This document shows positions 1 to 38,592 of a DNA stretch of 64,000 bases, in pieces. The notes under the pieces were generated by a model, which was given only the letters and a program-made list of their open reading frames with translations, was not told the origin of the DNA and made no database searches. Numbering within the stretch: the stretch's first letter is position 1; each line of letters opens with the position of its first letter. The DNA is from Xenopus tropicalis (lineage: Eukaryota; Chordata; Amphibia; Anura; Pipidae): NCBI RefSeq assembly GCF_000004195.4, contig NC_030678.2, positions 32,898,201 to 32,962,200 on the forward strand, written 5' to 3'. Position numbers and translations under genes: made by a program.

Positions 1-180
1 CCCAATTTAACCTAGAAACCAGGCAGAAGATAGAGGTTTGAAGAGAGAGAAAGGAATATGAATAGAGGAGGGTCAATGACCCCCATTCAAAAGCTGGAAA
101 GAGTCAGAAGAAGGCAGCAAATAACTAAAAAAACTATACAACATAAAAAATTAAGACCAATCGAAAAGTTTCTAAGAGGA
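1..180. mobile_element. T2-like MITE fragment cut by the window edge
   Basis: Matches the inner part of the commonest frog MITE: the 'GGTCAATGACCCCCATT' block, AAGCTGGAAAGAGTCAGAAG and a track ending near AAGACCAAT. The same blocks recur at 5840, 16817, 18482 and elsewhere in the window. It occupies the place where the next coding exon is absent. Confidence 0.7.
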
Positions 181-385
181 AGTAGCGAAGTAGGAAAGAT
201 ACACCCACTGTGGGGATGCCAAATGTTATGAACCCCCCAGTGATTGTAATCACTTCCCTGATACCCAGGCCAGTGCTTCTGTTACAAAATTGCTCCAGCC
301 TAGGGTACCTGAGAGGGAGCAATCGAATATTATTGAGATATTCCTGTCTGCTATGAGAACTATAACACACTGAAGGCAAATTTAC

Positions 386-26131
<25,746 letters not shown>

Positions 26132-26156
26132 CCTGCTTCAGCAGTCTGCCGTTCAA

Positions 26157-26221
26157 CTATCTAGGCTTGCAGTGCTGCCACAACGCGTGGTTCATCTGTG
26201 TAAATGTGGCCTCTTCACCAT
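26157..26221 (-). promoter_or_regulatory. two overlapping upstream ORFs in the taok1 5' UTR
   Basis: Upstream ORF 1 starts at ATG 26221 and stops at TGA 26194-26192 (nine codons plus stop). Upstream ORF 2 starts at ATG 26195, overlapping that stop as ATGA, and ends at TAG 26159-26157 (12 codons plus stop). Both close before the kinase start at 26131, leaving 25 nt. The first has G at +4 but C at -3. Such short upstream ORFs usually lower translation of the main frame; that role is inferred here. Confidence 0.6.
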
Positions 26222-26734
26222 GGGCTACTAAAAGAGAGGAGAAAAATACGTGTTTGAATGAAGCTCATTCTGGTGAAAGTCTTGCAAAGTTCTCCTAGCC
26301 AACTCTGGCAAGGGCATTTATATTAACTAGAGCAGCAAAGCAGAAACAGACCCATAGACTATAATGTGCAAGACATACATGTATCATAACAGATGGTACA
26401 AATCCCCCCCAGTCCAAAATCTTCTGCTTCTATGTCTGGTGAAGCAGCAAAGCCTCAGGCTTGGCTCCCATTTCCAGCATTCAGGAAGCTGACTGAACAG
26501 CTATGGAAAGGTCTACCACAGAACATTAAAACTAACACTTCTGAAGACATTCAGTCTATAAACAATTTTGCCAAAATACTGGACTACAAACAAGAGCTGT
26601 GTATCTCAAATAAAATGCTGAAATTCTTTCATATCAGGCAATGCTAATTCTTGGGCACCTGCATGTATGCCTTGGGTCACTTCAGAAGCAATACAAGCAT
26701 ACAAATATATTTCACAACAAGGAAGCACAACAAC

Positions 26735-26974
26735 AATTTTGTTGTTATTGTTACTCAAACCACTTTCTGGTTGCTTATGTAATTTGGACCCTAGCAACCA
26801 GAGAGTGACTGAAATTCCAAATCGGAGAGTTGTTCAACAAAAAGTAAAATAATTAAAAAAAAAACAAAAAAACACAAGTAATAAAAAATGAAGACCGACT
26901 ACAAATTGTCTCAGATCTCTACATTGTGTCTACATCATACTAAAAGTTAATACAAAGGTTAACAACCCCTTTAA
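26735..26974. mobile_element. T2-like MITE, right-half fragment
   Basis: Contains ACTTTCTGGTTGCTTATGTA, GGACCCTAGCAACCAGAGAG and ends GGTTAACAACCCCTTTAA. Confidence 0.65.
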
Positions 26975-28454
26975 TATACACATCACTGCAACACTTAGCA
27001 TTCCTGCATTTATATTTGTGCCACAAAGCTGGTCTTCCACACATGAACCAATGAAAAGTTCTGCAAGACTACATTTTGTGTAGGAGCAAACAGACTGCAA
27101 ATTGATGGAACTGACCCATAGTCTCAAATAGTGTATTACATTCCTTGTATAAGTCAAAAACTTCAGCTGATTATGGTACTTCCGCAAAATTACCAACAAT
27201 GCACAAAACTTTAAGGAAAGACCTGAAAGCGTAATATAAATATTGCCAATGGTATATAAAAGTTAATGTCTTCACGTTATAGAAAAAAAAAAGCGTTTAA
27301 GAGAACATTTATAAGAATGTAACATAAAAATAATGCCTATTAATTAAAACTGTACATTGCTTTTTAACTGTGATGGGGTTATCATCCCATAGCTACACAG
27401 GGTCACATTTCCGCACAGTGATCCTGCCAGGCAGGTCGTATCAGTGGTATCTGGGTATCCAGGTCTGTGATAAGACCAACTAGAAGGAATCCCAAAGTGT
27501 GAGCACTGTGTGCAATGTTGCTAATGTGCTCTATTACTAGAGGACTGTGCGCTTCAGTTATTTGTATACTTCAGTTTCTTGGTTTCCACAATAACCGCAA
27601 ACTTGCCTTAAAATATAAGGTATAAATTCTGCTTCATGCAGTCTTCTCTTGGTGCCATACTGTGAAAAACAATATAGTATTGTCATGCCTGATGATTATG
27701 TTGTTTGTGGCATACAAATTAGATTATTGATTTTCACAGACATAAATAAAACAAGGGATTGTTCATATAAAAAGAAGCACACTTTTTAAAGGGGGAAAAA
27801 AAACAGACAATGAGATGAAAACTGAAAAGGAAGGAAAATTGGGAGGGGGAGCTAACCGATGGTCACTAAACATTCAATGCAAGTGAAGGAATGTTCTTTG
27901 GATGAACAGCGATTATGTCATGCTGTTCCATCTTTTAAGAAACATCAGATTCTTACAAAAAGGACATTGTTGAATAGCGACTGCTGGAATCCCACAATTC
28001 ACCACTCTGTACATATGTAAATCTGGGGTTTAGGGGAAGAAAAAGGCTTCAGACTAAATAAATCAATGCCCGATCAAATGCTTGGCTTTATTTAGAACTT
28101 TTCATTCAAATTTGTATCATTCACTGTGAGAAATCAAGTTCATTTTAAGGAACCAAGAACACCAAAAATAAAAATGTATGTTTTACTTGTGTACAGTATT
28201 CTATAATATTTCTCTGCTGTCTGCAATGTCCTGTCTATATTAATGAATTCTACTGTACAGCGCTGCGTACATAAGTACTATAGTAGTGTTCCTGAAGCAA
28301 ACACCCCAGTTTTACCAGTGCAGGGCCACAATACATTATATTTCAATTACTTTAAAACACTTTCATTTTTTGGTGTTACTGTTCCTTTAAGAATTGACAA
28401 AAACAATGTGAATGCAAAAGAAAAGTTTAATGTTTGATTCTAGTAATGTGTATT

Positions 28455-28497
28455 GTGTGTGTGTGTACATACACACACACACACACACACACACACG
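28455..28497. repeat. GT tract joined to CA tract
   Basis: A GT run meets a CA run at a short TACATA centre, so the tract is self-complementary and can form a hairpin or Z-DNA. Confidence 0.85.
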
Positions 28498-28949
28498 TAA
28501 TCTCATAAATAACAAAGCTTATATATAGACAAAATCAATAGACAGTAGCAATGTGAGTTCACTGCAGGCAGAAAGCATGGTGTTTGTACCTGTTTTATGC
28601 ACTTTGTACCTTGCTCCCCAGGCCCCCCATACTAACACCGTATCAGCTGTGTGCTGCCCTAGGCACATCCCCTATTCTACCCCCTGTGCTGGCCAGGCAG
28701 GTGTGCCTTTAACATTACAATCTTCCCTTGAGTCTCTATTGCTCTCATTCTGAACCTATATTATGAGAGCCAACCATAAATTAACATAAGACTTATGTAT
28801 TTTTGCCAGTAAAATGAGCACCAGGAGTGCAATTTACCAATGCAGGCACCAAAGTATTCAAGAAACATTTCAGAAGTAAGCAATATAAATTGCATACATG
28901 CAGTTTTTAGGAATAGGTCAGTTGTTCGCTCCACCAATGTCATGCTATA

Positions 28950-29379
28950 GGTTTAATGGCCTATTCTTAGCAAATGTTTAACTGGTCTTTATTTTTTAAT
29001 TATTTTTGAACTATATGCCTTCTTCTCTTGGCTCTTTTAAGCTTTGAAGGGGGGGGGCTGACCCTGGCAACCAAAAAACGATTGTTCTGCGAGGCTACTA
29101 CTTTATAGCCAATGTTACTTTTTATTACTTCACTTTCTATTTAGGTTCTCTTTAATGTATATTCCTGTCAACTCTCTCAGCAACTACTGCCTGGTTGCTA
29201 GGTTCAGTTGGGAGCCCAGTAACCAGATAGCTGCTAACATTACAAACTGGAACACTGTCATACAAAAATTTCAATAATGCAAAAACTACATAACAAATAA
29301 CGAACAATTGCAAATTGCCCCAGAACAGCATTCTCTACATCATACTAAAAGTTATTTTAAAGGTGTTAATCCTCCTTAA
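28950..29379. mobile_element. T2-like MITE
   Basis: GGTTTAATGGCCTATTCTTA, GGGGCTGACCCTGGCAACC with a G9 run, CTGCCTGGTTGCTAGGTTC and GGTGTTAATCCTCCTTAA follow the family order. The left terminus is imperfect. Confidence 0.6.
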
Positions 29380-30028
29380 AGGAGTAACTTCTGGTTTCTG
29401 CTAGACTCTACCAGGTGGGGGTCAATTATAAAACAAGCCAGTGTAATGAGCAGGTAAAAATGACAAACTAAGCATAATGCTGAATCTAGTTAAATGCTTC
29501 AAAACAAACCAAGCCATTCTTAGTTCTCTCATGGGGAATATGAAATTACTAACAAGCTTACAAATAATTGCAATTCAAAATGACTACACTGTTGCTCAAC
29601 AAGATCTCTTTATGAATGATCAGCAGTCAAAGCAGCGTTTATTTATATAACTCACATATACATAGTGCAGATGCAAATACATACACACTGACCATTAATC
29701 ATGGATTATTGTACGTGCCATAAAAGCTTAGTGCTTATGGTATGAGCAGAGTACTTGTACTGATATTCAGCTAATTAATGCATTAGTAGAAATGGTTTGG
29801 TATGCCCATAAACTTCGATCAAAACCCTGGTTTCATAATAAGTCCTACTAGTAAGTGTTAGACAACTGAACACAAAAGATAACAGCACGATCAGGAATAT
29901 GCGATTCCTGCACCACTATGACAACAGCCCTCCCAAACATGACTATCTCTCTTCATGTTACCCTTTTAACTTACACCCCAAACGGTCTCTAAAACGTATA
30001 ATTTACTCATCTAGCAAGGTTAGGGTTA

Positions 30029-30322
30029 AGGTGGCCATACACGCACTGATATTATTGTACGAAACAAAGTGCATGTGTGGTGGGAGGCAAGGCGACAGAC
30101 ATCGGTAAAAGCCTTGGCTATCGATCATCTCGTCGATCTGGTAGGACTGAAATTTTTGATTGGGCACCTTTAAAGGTGCCGAACATTGTAACGTTAATGC
30201 TGAATCATCAGATAGGGGTAAAGAATTTCTTTGATTTTACCTGCATATCTGAGGATTCAGCTCTTAACATTAGTAGAGCGGACCAATTCCCTTTGTAATT
30301 GCAGCGTGCATGGCCACCTTTA
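30029..30322. mobile_element. GGTGGCCATACACG MITE, complete
   Basis: Left AAGGTGGCCATACACGCACT, right GCGTGCATGGCCACCTTTAG, an inverted terminal repeat. Same family as 1936 and 52279, all sharing an inner TGAATC block. Confidence 0.7.
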
Positions 30323-30385
30323 GTCTAACGGACAGTAGAACCATAAATCCGCACAAAATTCTTGAACTGGATAAAAAAAAAAAAT

Positions 30386-30643
30386 GTATAGAGAATCTAT
30401 GCATCCCTTATGGCTGCAAAGAATGGGAAGACCAATAGATTCTATGCATATTTTTTGACCACAAAAAATTGGGGGACCCATGGAGTTTACACATCCCTTA
30501 AGGCCACAGAGAATGAGGAGGTGCATTACAGCTTCAAGGAATGGGAAGACCCATAGATTCTATGCATCCCTTACTACCACAAAGAATGGGGAGCCCCAGA
30601 GATTATGCACTCCTTACGGCTGAAGAGAATGGGGAGACACAAG
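30386..30643. repeat. Minisatellite of about 45 bp, five to six units
   Basis: Units share TCTATGCATCCCTTA and AAAGAATGGGGAG motifs in the same order, with substitutions and one longer unit. Frames across it are not coding. Confidence 0.7.
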
Positions 30644-31388
30644 GGTGCATTCACCTGCCTTGACACAGTGTGCAAAATGCAACCGCATGTTTTTTCCCCA
30701 TAATGTAATTTTATTTTTCAGAATTCTGGGATCATTCTTGACACAATTGTGCATGTCCCTGCTGCAGCTGTGCCGATTCAACTGTGAGTTTGCTTTGTTG
30801 CAAACTGGGTGCAGTTGCGCCAAATATTTTCAAATTTTGGTGTTTGGCATCCAAAAAAAACATATATCTTGCATTGCCCATGATCAACCCCCATAACAAT
30901 GGCCGCCTACAGTAAAGTTCCTTATGGTGAAAAAATCTTTGAGCTTGTCCATCAAAGAAAGAATTTTTGTCAATAAAAGTAAATGCCACAAATATTTCAG
31001 TTATTCCCTGAGGAATAAATTAAATGTTACCATTTCTTGCCTCCCTGAATCATTTCATTCAATGATGCATTCCCATGACTGGGAATAACACTGTATTCTG
31101 ATAAAAAAAAATGTCAGAAAGGTGCAATTTTGAGGGCAATTCTAATTTTCCCAACAATGCAGCTTTCTTCCAGAACTCCAGAATTGTTGCGATCACCAAG
31201 CACCAACTGCACTTGCACTCCACTGTGAATACGACACAATTGTGCTGAAAGTGGCACCATTTTGGTGTCACCTGTGTGTCTGACTCTTCGGACACAAGTG
31301 CAATTTTGTTGCGGGAATTATTTTTTTTTTGTGATTTACTATGTGGCAAAACCCTGACATATCCAAAGACAAAAGTAAACCATTTAAA

Positions 31389-31470
31389 AGGGTGAAGACA
31401 CACAGAGCTACTAGTAGCAGCTACTTGTCAGTTACTAAAATAAACAATGCTGATCATTTACTGCTTCTAC
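31389..31470. repeat. Half copy of the GTGAAGACACACG MITE
   Basis: AAAAGGGTGAAGACACACAGAG-type end followed by GCTACTAGTAGCAGCTAC matches the left half of 23150-23310. Related sequence continues to about 31510 but the opposite terminus is missing. Confidence 0.6.
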
Positions 31471-31635
31471 GTTTGTTTTAGCAGAGGCAATTCTCAGTAT
31501 TGTCTATGGCAGGGTATTTTGACTTTCAAACAAATCATTTGCTACGAATGGCACAACCCTAACATATTAATCTGAAGAGCTCTACAAAGTGTGAGATTTC
31601 TTTTTAATTTCCACCCCACATACACTTCCCCTTTA

Positions 31636-31842
31636 GGGCTCTGGCACTTGCGGGCAACTAATCTCCCCGAGTTGCCATCCCACCGGCGAAAATGTAAGTC
31701 GCCGGTGGGATGGCACACGCGGCAGCGCGATTTCGACAAATCGCTTGCGCAGCGTGTGCCATCCCACCGGCGACTTACATTTTCACCAGTGGGATGGCAA
31801 CTCGGGGAGATTAGTCGCCTGCGAACAGGGAGATTTGTCCCC
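31636..31842. mobile_element. Harbinger-type palindromic MITE with truncated arms
   Basis: Starts GGGCTCTGGCAC after TTA (31633-31635). Part of both outer arms is missing, but the inner arms CACCGGCGAAAATGTAAGTC and CGACTTACATTTTCACC pair. It ends at TTA 31843-31845, which is also the left flank of the next element. Confidence 0.65.
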
Positions 31843-31845
31843 TTA

Positions 31846-32130
31846 GGGCTCTGGCACACGGGGAGATTAGTCGCCCATGACAAAACTCCCTGTTCGCGGG
31901 CGACTAATCTCCCCGAGTTGTCGCCAGTTGCCATCCCACCGGCGACAATGTAAGTCACCGGTGGGATGGCACACGCGGCGCCGCGATTTTGGGAAACCGT
32001 CTAAAAAGCCTCGTGAGGCAACTTACATTGTCGCCGGTGGGATGGCAACTGGCGGCAACTCGGGGAGATTAGTCGCCCGCGAACAGGGAGTTTTGTCGCG
32101 GGCGACTAATCTCCCCGTGTGCCAGAGCCC
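31846..32130. mobile_element. Harbinger-type palindromic MITE, complete
   Basis: Ends GGGCTCTGGCACACGGGGAG and GTGTGCCAGAGCCC, with TTA on both sides (31843-31845, 32131-32133). About 285 bp and almost fully self-complementary, centred near 31990-32010. Confidence 0.8.
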
Positions 32131-33306
32131 TTAGAATAGGATCTAGGAGCTAAAGAGGCTCCCTTCCTTATCCCTTATGCAAAACTGTCTGGGAGCCAAT
32201 GGAACTGCCTGATGGTCAATGTCATTGGATGAGAATTTGCACACAACAGAGACCCTTTCCGCACACCCAGGCTCTCCAAAATAATTGAACGCCCGGTGCA
32301 CAATGTTGCTACATTGGATGAGAATTTGCTCATATATTTGGTTAGACACATGACTAACAAACCCATCAATAACTTAAATGATCAGGTTTTTTTATATTGT
32401 AGCTGCTCTGCTGCACCATAGGAAGGAGTTGAATCGCCTTGCGTAGGTACCCCAGGACCCCAATGTATACAGACCATTTCGTACTAATAATAAAGCACAG
32501 GTATCCCCATGGGTCATTTGCATCATGTCTTTATCCATTTTCAACATTCAGATTAGCTGAATATTTTGATAACATTCTCACTAGGCTAATATACCCAATA
32601 CTGTAAATAAACATTGTTGGATTTACAGATATAACAGGAAATAAAGCACACTTTTATTTCTCTCAAATAAAAGTAGAAGTCACCAAGTCATTCTACAACA
32701 ATAAAATGGCATTACGCATCTGGCTGAGGGCTTTTATATACTTTACTGAACAATAACAATCCCTTTATTTCAAAGACGGAAGAACTGTGTAGCTTATTAT
32801 ACACAAGCGTCTGAGTGAGTCACATGACAAACGACATCACTATGCGCTGAATATAAAGATATGCCATACAAACTATTCATGGTTCCTGGCAGTGAGCCTC
32901 ACCCAACTATTTTAATATTACTGTTAATCCCCTGACCCAACTGGGAGAATATGTAGACTTTTCCATATAATTTGAAACTCAGTCAGTGACTATATGTTAT
33001 TTACAGTGTATATATAATACACAAGAGCCTGAATATCCTTTAACTTCTCCCTTTAAACGCTTCCAGTTCCCAAAGGATATATTTCCTCAAATTCATCTCC
33101 TACTCATTCATCTATAGTGGCCCTGAGTGGGTTAAATCCCCTAGGAAGTCTCACATAGGGAATAATTAGCAGAGAGAGAGAGGGTCCCCCCAGATTGAGA
33201 GCAGAAACCTAAGGGAGGGAAGGTCTGTGCCTGTGTGGAACAGCTTGGAGTGCTCCCAAACAAAAAGGACTCTGTAGAGGTACTTTGAGTCGGTGGTGTT
33301 GTATTT

Positions 33307-33352
33307 TTTTTAATTTTTTTTTAATTTTTTTTGGGGGGGGGGGGAGGGAGGA
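33307..33352. repeat. T-rich tract followed by a G run
   Basis: About 30 bases of mostly T followed by 13 G; a candidate G-quadruplex and slippage site. Confidence 0.85.
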
Positions 33353-33479
33353 GACCAGTAATAGAGAAGGAACGTACTCCTAGTTAATCCCTTGTGTGGC
33401 AGGGGCTTTGTTTTATATTGTTTATGCTCCTGTGTGGCAACAGAGTCTGATCCTGCTCACACCTTATAAACGGTGTTTA

Positions 33480-33612
33480 GTGATGTCATCAGTTATAATT
33501 GGTATTTAGCGATTGTCACAGCTGTATTAAAATAAGTAAAGCCCCTGTTGTAAAATATGAGGATATTAGAAGTCACCTTGGTGTTCCTTGACCTGTATAA
33601 AAATGGAACTCT
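33480..33612. repeat. Dispersed repeat shared with the promoter-upstream region
   Basis: TGATGTCATCAGTTATAATTG, TTAGCGATTGTCAC and AGAAGTCACCTTGGTGTTCC line up with 56214-56345 (GATGTCATTAGG, TTAGTGACGTTA, GAGAAGTCACCTTGGTGCTC). Confidence 0.6.
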
Positions 33613-33657
33613 GGGGCACTATATATTCAATATCTATTAGTTACATTACAGTTTTAT

Positions 33658-34156
33658 TTAAAGGGAAATGCCAACCAAGCAACTTTGCAATATACATCAA
33701 TTAAACATCAGTTAAAAATATGCAGTCTTTCATGATTTATAATATAATAATATAGTTCCCTAAGCCCGGCCCCCTGTTCCCATGCTGATCTGGCTACTGT
33801 GAGACTCAAAAAAATGTAACAGTAGTCGACTGTCCTCAGCTTGCCTCCTCCAAATCCCACAATTCCCTGCACACATTATATCAATGATGACAGGAACATC
33901 ACAGCGCAATGCATTGTGGGTTATGTAGTTCCTGCATGCTGTCTGTAAGCTGTGGAGAAGTTGTTACAATTTGTAACTTCAATGTTTTAGTCCCTCTTCC
34001 TCTGCCAGGATTTAAAACGAAGCAGAAAGAGAATGCCTGTTCTGCAGCTGGATTTCAGCAAATAAAAATGCTATTTATTCATACTTTTTGAAGGGGTTTC
34101 TGTGTTGGGCGGGTTTTATAACAAATTCTGGTTCGGAAGTAGGAGTTCCCCTTTAA
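33658..34156. mobile_element. T2-type element with TTAAAGGG ends
   Basis: Left TTAAAGGGAAATGCCAACC, right GGAGTTCCCCTTTAA, inverted. Interior includes CACAATTCCCTGCACACAT; no second copy in the window. Confidence 0.65.
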
Positions 34157-34227
34157 CATGACTTGGTTTTTTTTCTATAGCTATGCACAGAACTATGAAT
34201 GACATCAAACCATTGTTTATCTTTACT

Positions 34228-34445
34228 TAGGCAAATGGCCCACAGGGATTACTTGCCAGTGATGAATCTCTGCTACTGCGGGCAACTAATCTCTCCGAAA
34301 TGCCTTTCCACCAGCAACAAAGGGAAGCAACGTGTAGGCCCTTCCACAAACGATTTCCTTTGTGGAAAGGCATTTCAGAGAGATTAGTCACCCGCAGTGG
34401 CAGAGATTTATCGCGGGCGACTAATCTCTCCATGGGACATTAGCG
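34228..34445. mobile_element. Palindromic MITE, GGGCGACTAATCTCTCC family
   Basis: GCAACTAATCTCTCCGAAATGCC and its inverse (GGCATTTCAGAGAGATTAGTC-type) flank a hairpin with CCTTTCCAC/GTGGAAAGG. The termini are weak (GGCAAATGGCCCACAGG and CCATGGGACATTAG). Confidence 0.6.
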
Positions 34446-36898
34446 TAAATTATCTCTACTTAAAGGGATACCGACACCTTTCTATACATAAGAGCATATA
34501 TGTATTACTAGTTAAGTGAAACCTTCACCACACGTGGTGGATTCTCAGCCTGTGTTTATTGTAATCTACCCCTATGCTTGAATCAGTGCTCTCCTGTGTC
34601 GGCATCCGGAGCCACAGTGTTGGCCTGGGGGCAGGCACACAGGGCGGATTTCAGTGCTGAAATGTATACTCACGTGTTGGGCCAACAGTGGCTATGGGTA
34701 ATTCAGGGCAAAGTAATTTTGTGGTTTCCACAATAATGCCAGGCTTATGTCACATGGTGTACCATCTCATGCCTGCATACTTTTGCTGTTGCCTGAGCAG
34801 ACGCAGCAGGTTCTCTTGTTTACATTGAGCTGGGGGTGTGGCGACCCTTCAGTAGGTTGGGGTACAGTTTACATTTGTGATCCAAGCTATGGAAGGAGTT
34901 GTAAGTGTTTCTGGGCTCTGGTTTTGCTTTGCTAGTGACATATATCAGTTGGGCAGCTTTCCCGTGACTCAGCTGACTAAACAGCAACTAATGTGATCAG
35001 TGTGTCCATGGGGAGCCAGGCCTGAGCTGTGCAGTGACAGTAATGACACCGTGCGAGGGGCTTTACCCATGAATAGCTCCGTTCATCGCTGCTGTCAGGC
35101 ATGTGCTTAGGGTTTAATTGCTGCACGCCAATAACAGAATCTGCCAATTAGAAGTTTAACAATCATGTCATTCGGGTATAATAAATCTCTATCTGTAGGC
35201 CTGCCGTTTGATTCCAAGACAGAAAGCGCACTTCATTCCAAAATGTTTGAGAAATGTGTGGCAATACCCACCACACCCTGTCATTAATGAGTAACCTGGC
35301 ATACAGGCCCTTTGCTCTCACACATCTATTTCTGTCCCATTTTGGCTCAAGCTTGTGCCTTACACTTGCACATAACAATACACAAGGGTTTGGGGGGGGG
35401 GGGTGTTGACATTTATTGAAATAAAGGGGCTGTTCCCCTTCATTAAAGTAGTAGTAGTACACAGTTTTTAGAGTAATTTTTTTTTAAAATGAAAACATTC
35501 TGTTTTGTCCCCCATGTTTCCCCCAGAGGCAGCCCTGTAAACCATATCGCCAGCTCTTATGATTTGAAGCATTAGCCGATACTTTTCTAAGCAGAACGTC
35601 AGCTTTTACTGAGCATGCTGCCCAAGATTTACTAAAGATAAGGACTAAAGCCGGCAAAATGTGGACCCGCACCCAACCCTAAACCACCTTCTCCCAAAAC
35701 TGACCCAACCCACCTACCTTTGACATTACCGAAGGGGGCGGGGCATGTAAGACTATATAAATGAGCAATTAGCAAACAGCTGGGGGAGGAATAGCAGCAT
35801 GTTGAAGTTATGGGTGGGGAGGACCACAGGCAGAGTTTGGCCCACCACCCACTAAGGATGATGGCACATAGTAAAATTTGTTGGCCACGGTAATATTTGC
35901 ACTACTGTGTGTGTACGGTCTTCTGAAAATGCCATCCCCTTTGCTGACATTACACCCACAGCAATTCAATTATACACAGCAATATAGATTAATTGCGGAA
36001 AACCACTTAGGAAGGTATTTCAATATGCCTTTAAAAGGGAAACTAAAGCTATATTCACATGAAAAATGCAATAATACATTACCCACAGTATACTAGTATA
36101 AAAAGTTATTCCATAAGTCCAGCCCGAGTCCCTCAGCAAAGGGAGCAAAGAACCGTATATATATCAACACATTAAGTGGAGTACGAAAAGCGTAAGGCAA
36201 TAGAGATGTTGTGTCAATAATGATTTTTTGAGTACCTAACTCCATTTATGTGTTGATCTATAGTAAACTAAAGCTATGCCCATATATTCTATTGAACTTT
36301 TCCAGAAAAATAAGATTACAAATATTCCTTACAATTAGGCACATTTTCCTATTAAAGGCAAAGGTTTCTTTGTTTGTTTTTTTCTACTTCCCTGGGCTTT
36401 AGTTCTTAAACGTCATGCTAACAAGCTTGTATTCAAAACATTAACTATGACAGATCATATAAAAATGCACCACACCTACAAAATTGCTCACATGGTGACA
36501 AGTCAGGCAAGGGTAAGATATTTGCTGAAATAAGTCATCAAGTACAGATACAATATGCATTTATACAATAAAACTCATATCAATCATACGAATATTCTGA
36601 TTGCCAATACCCTGTAGGAAGCCTCCCACTATAAAGAGAGAAACTTCTTCAGAGATGTGCTCAATACTAGATGGAAGTAATGTGTTTTGAATCAAGCTGT
36701 TTGTCTGCTTGAGATGATGGTTCTTATAAAGGCAGTGGTTTTTGGACTTGTTTTGGTCCAAGTCCATCTCTGATGGTCAACATAGTCAGCCACCGACCTT
36801 AGCTCAACACAAGGGCATAGATATTTAAGAACATGGTTGTTTCAGCCATAATTCAGAGAATATCTAGCAAATAAATTATTCGCCCATAACTGTATCTC

Positions 36899-37185
36899 AG
36901 TCAGTGGCTGGTGACATGTTGCTCACCAACCTCATGGATGTTGCTCCCAATGGTCACAAAGTGGGACATTTTTTACTTCTATCTTGGAGACAAGTTTTGG
37001 AGGCACAGAGACCATGGGTACTGCCAAGCAAAGACTCCTATAGGCTGCCAGTCCACTCTGGGCTACCAAATAGCCATTCACAGCCCTTACTGAGCATCCC
37101 TTGGGAACTTTGTTATGGTTGCGTTGCACCCTAACTTTTATTATATTTAAATGTTGCTCATGGGAAACTCCATTATGGAGGGCTA
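36899..37185. mobile_element. hAT-type MITE of the CAGTGATCC family, degraded
   Basis: CAGTGGCTGGTGACATGTTG, GATGTTGCTCCCAATGG, GGCTGCCAGTCCACTCTGGG and TAGCCATTCACAGCCCTTA match the element at 22667 and 50847; the ends are eroded. Confidence 0.65.
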
Positions 37186-37726
37186 GCTTGACAGTTAGGG
37201 AACCACTCTTACACAGAAATATCAAACAGGGCATTTTCTTGAAAATTCCCAGTGCTCACAGTCACAAACCAAAAATTCAGGTCAGAGGTTATACACAGAA
37301 CTTCCTACTAATTTCAATGGAACACAACACACAGCAATTAGAAGGAAGAATCTGATCACCAATATCCACTTGGATACTGCCCTTAACTCCACTGAGAATT
37401 CATTGTATGCCTTGTGCACATAAGAAGATGATCTTTCACTTATTCACCTGCCCAAGTGGTTCTCCACACTGGGTGCAGCTGGCATTTCATCAACAATCAA
37501 AAAGCTCTCCCACAGTGTTGAATATATTCTGTGGCAGAAGTAATATCTCTTTTGTCTTTTCCATAGGTGAATACAAAAATAGATTTCTTGCTAAGGTGGT
37601 CAAGGTTTTGTTTCAATGTCCCAATATTTGTTAAGATAACAAGAGGATGAAAGAAATGACCTAGTATGGAGGAAACCTTACACAATGCTGACCTCAAAGG
37701 TCTACCCAGCACTGATAATGCAGCCT

Positions 37727-37988
37727 AAGGGCAATGGCACTCGGGACTTTTAGTTGCCCATGGTAAACCACGCTACTGTGCACATCAAAGAGTACCTAGT
37801 CTATCCACTGGCGATTCACATTACTTACAATCGGATACTTCAGGCTATTTGGAAAGCCTAAGCATTGTGTATGTTTTCCAACCGGAGATTCACACTATAA
37901 CCGGGGGGAAAGGAAACTAGAGTTTTTGTTACCCACAGATGTGCAGATTTACAGCAGTGACAAAACTTCCCGTGTGCCATTGCCATAA
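37727..37988. mobile_element. Degraded GGGCAATGGCAC palindromic MITE
   Basis: TAAGGGCAATGGCACTCGGG at the left and CCCGTGTGCCATTGCC at the right are inverted copies; inside are weak arms (CCACTGGCGATTCACATT). Confidence 0.6.
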
Positions 37989-38592
37989 CATAAAAACTGC
38001 CTCTAGGGCACAGATTCCACAACAAAAGGGCTTCTTCTAGCCTTTACTGGCAACAGTTGGGTACAGGTTTAGCCATAGTGCTTCACACGGTTGACAATGG
38101 GAAGTGATCCTATGCGTTTTTATAAATATGCCTTAGGGGTCATTTACACACGACTGTTCCAAAGCAGTCGAGGGCCATTGGCTAAACACCAAAAAGAAAG
38201 GGAAAACCAATGTCCTAATAATTCAGGTCCTCCAAGTACATTATAAACACAAGATAAATGTTCCTTTTGCTGAACAACAGTAATGAACACTTAGGGGCAC
38301 ATTCATGAAAACATGAGTTTGAATCTTGAATGGGATAAATTCGGATTGGATACGGTAATTTCTTAAGATCACAAATATCATGAATATGCTAACGAAAAAA
38401 TCATATTAGTCACGATAATATCGTATTGGCGATCCGAAAGTCACAGAGAGGTCCGAAACCTTTCCGACTTTGATCCTTCTGTGCACGATTTTGGAAGCCT
38501 CCCATAGGAATAAATAATAAAAAAACAACAAAACACAAATACAAGAGTATTGTAGAAATGATACCTATATTGTATAAAAATACATTGCAAGC

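Noticed and set aside
1..385. Next taok1 coding exon at the left edge
   Set aside because: Searched for the ELNEN/STPKKEKQE-type coding sequence on the minus strand; only a T2-like MITE fragment and intron are present.
26393..26647. Plus-strand 84-codon frame beside exon 2
   Set aside because: No recognisable motif, antisense to the leader of taok1, no splice partners seen.
31542..31958. Long frames on both strands over 31.5-32.1 kb
   Set aside because: They lie in GC-rich palindromic MITEs, so both strands stay open; the peptides repeat those at 39.2-39.9 and 49.8 kb.
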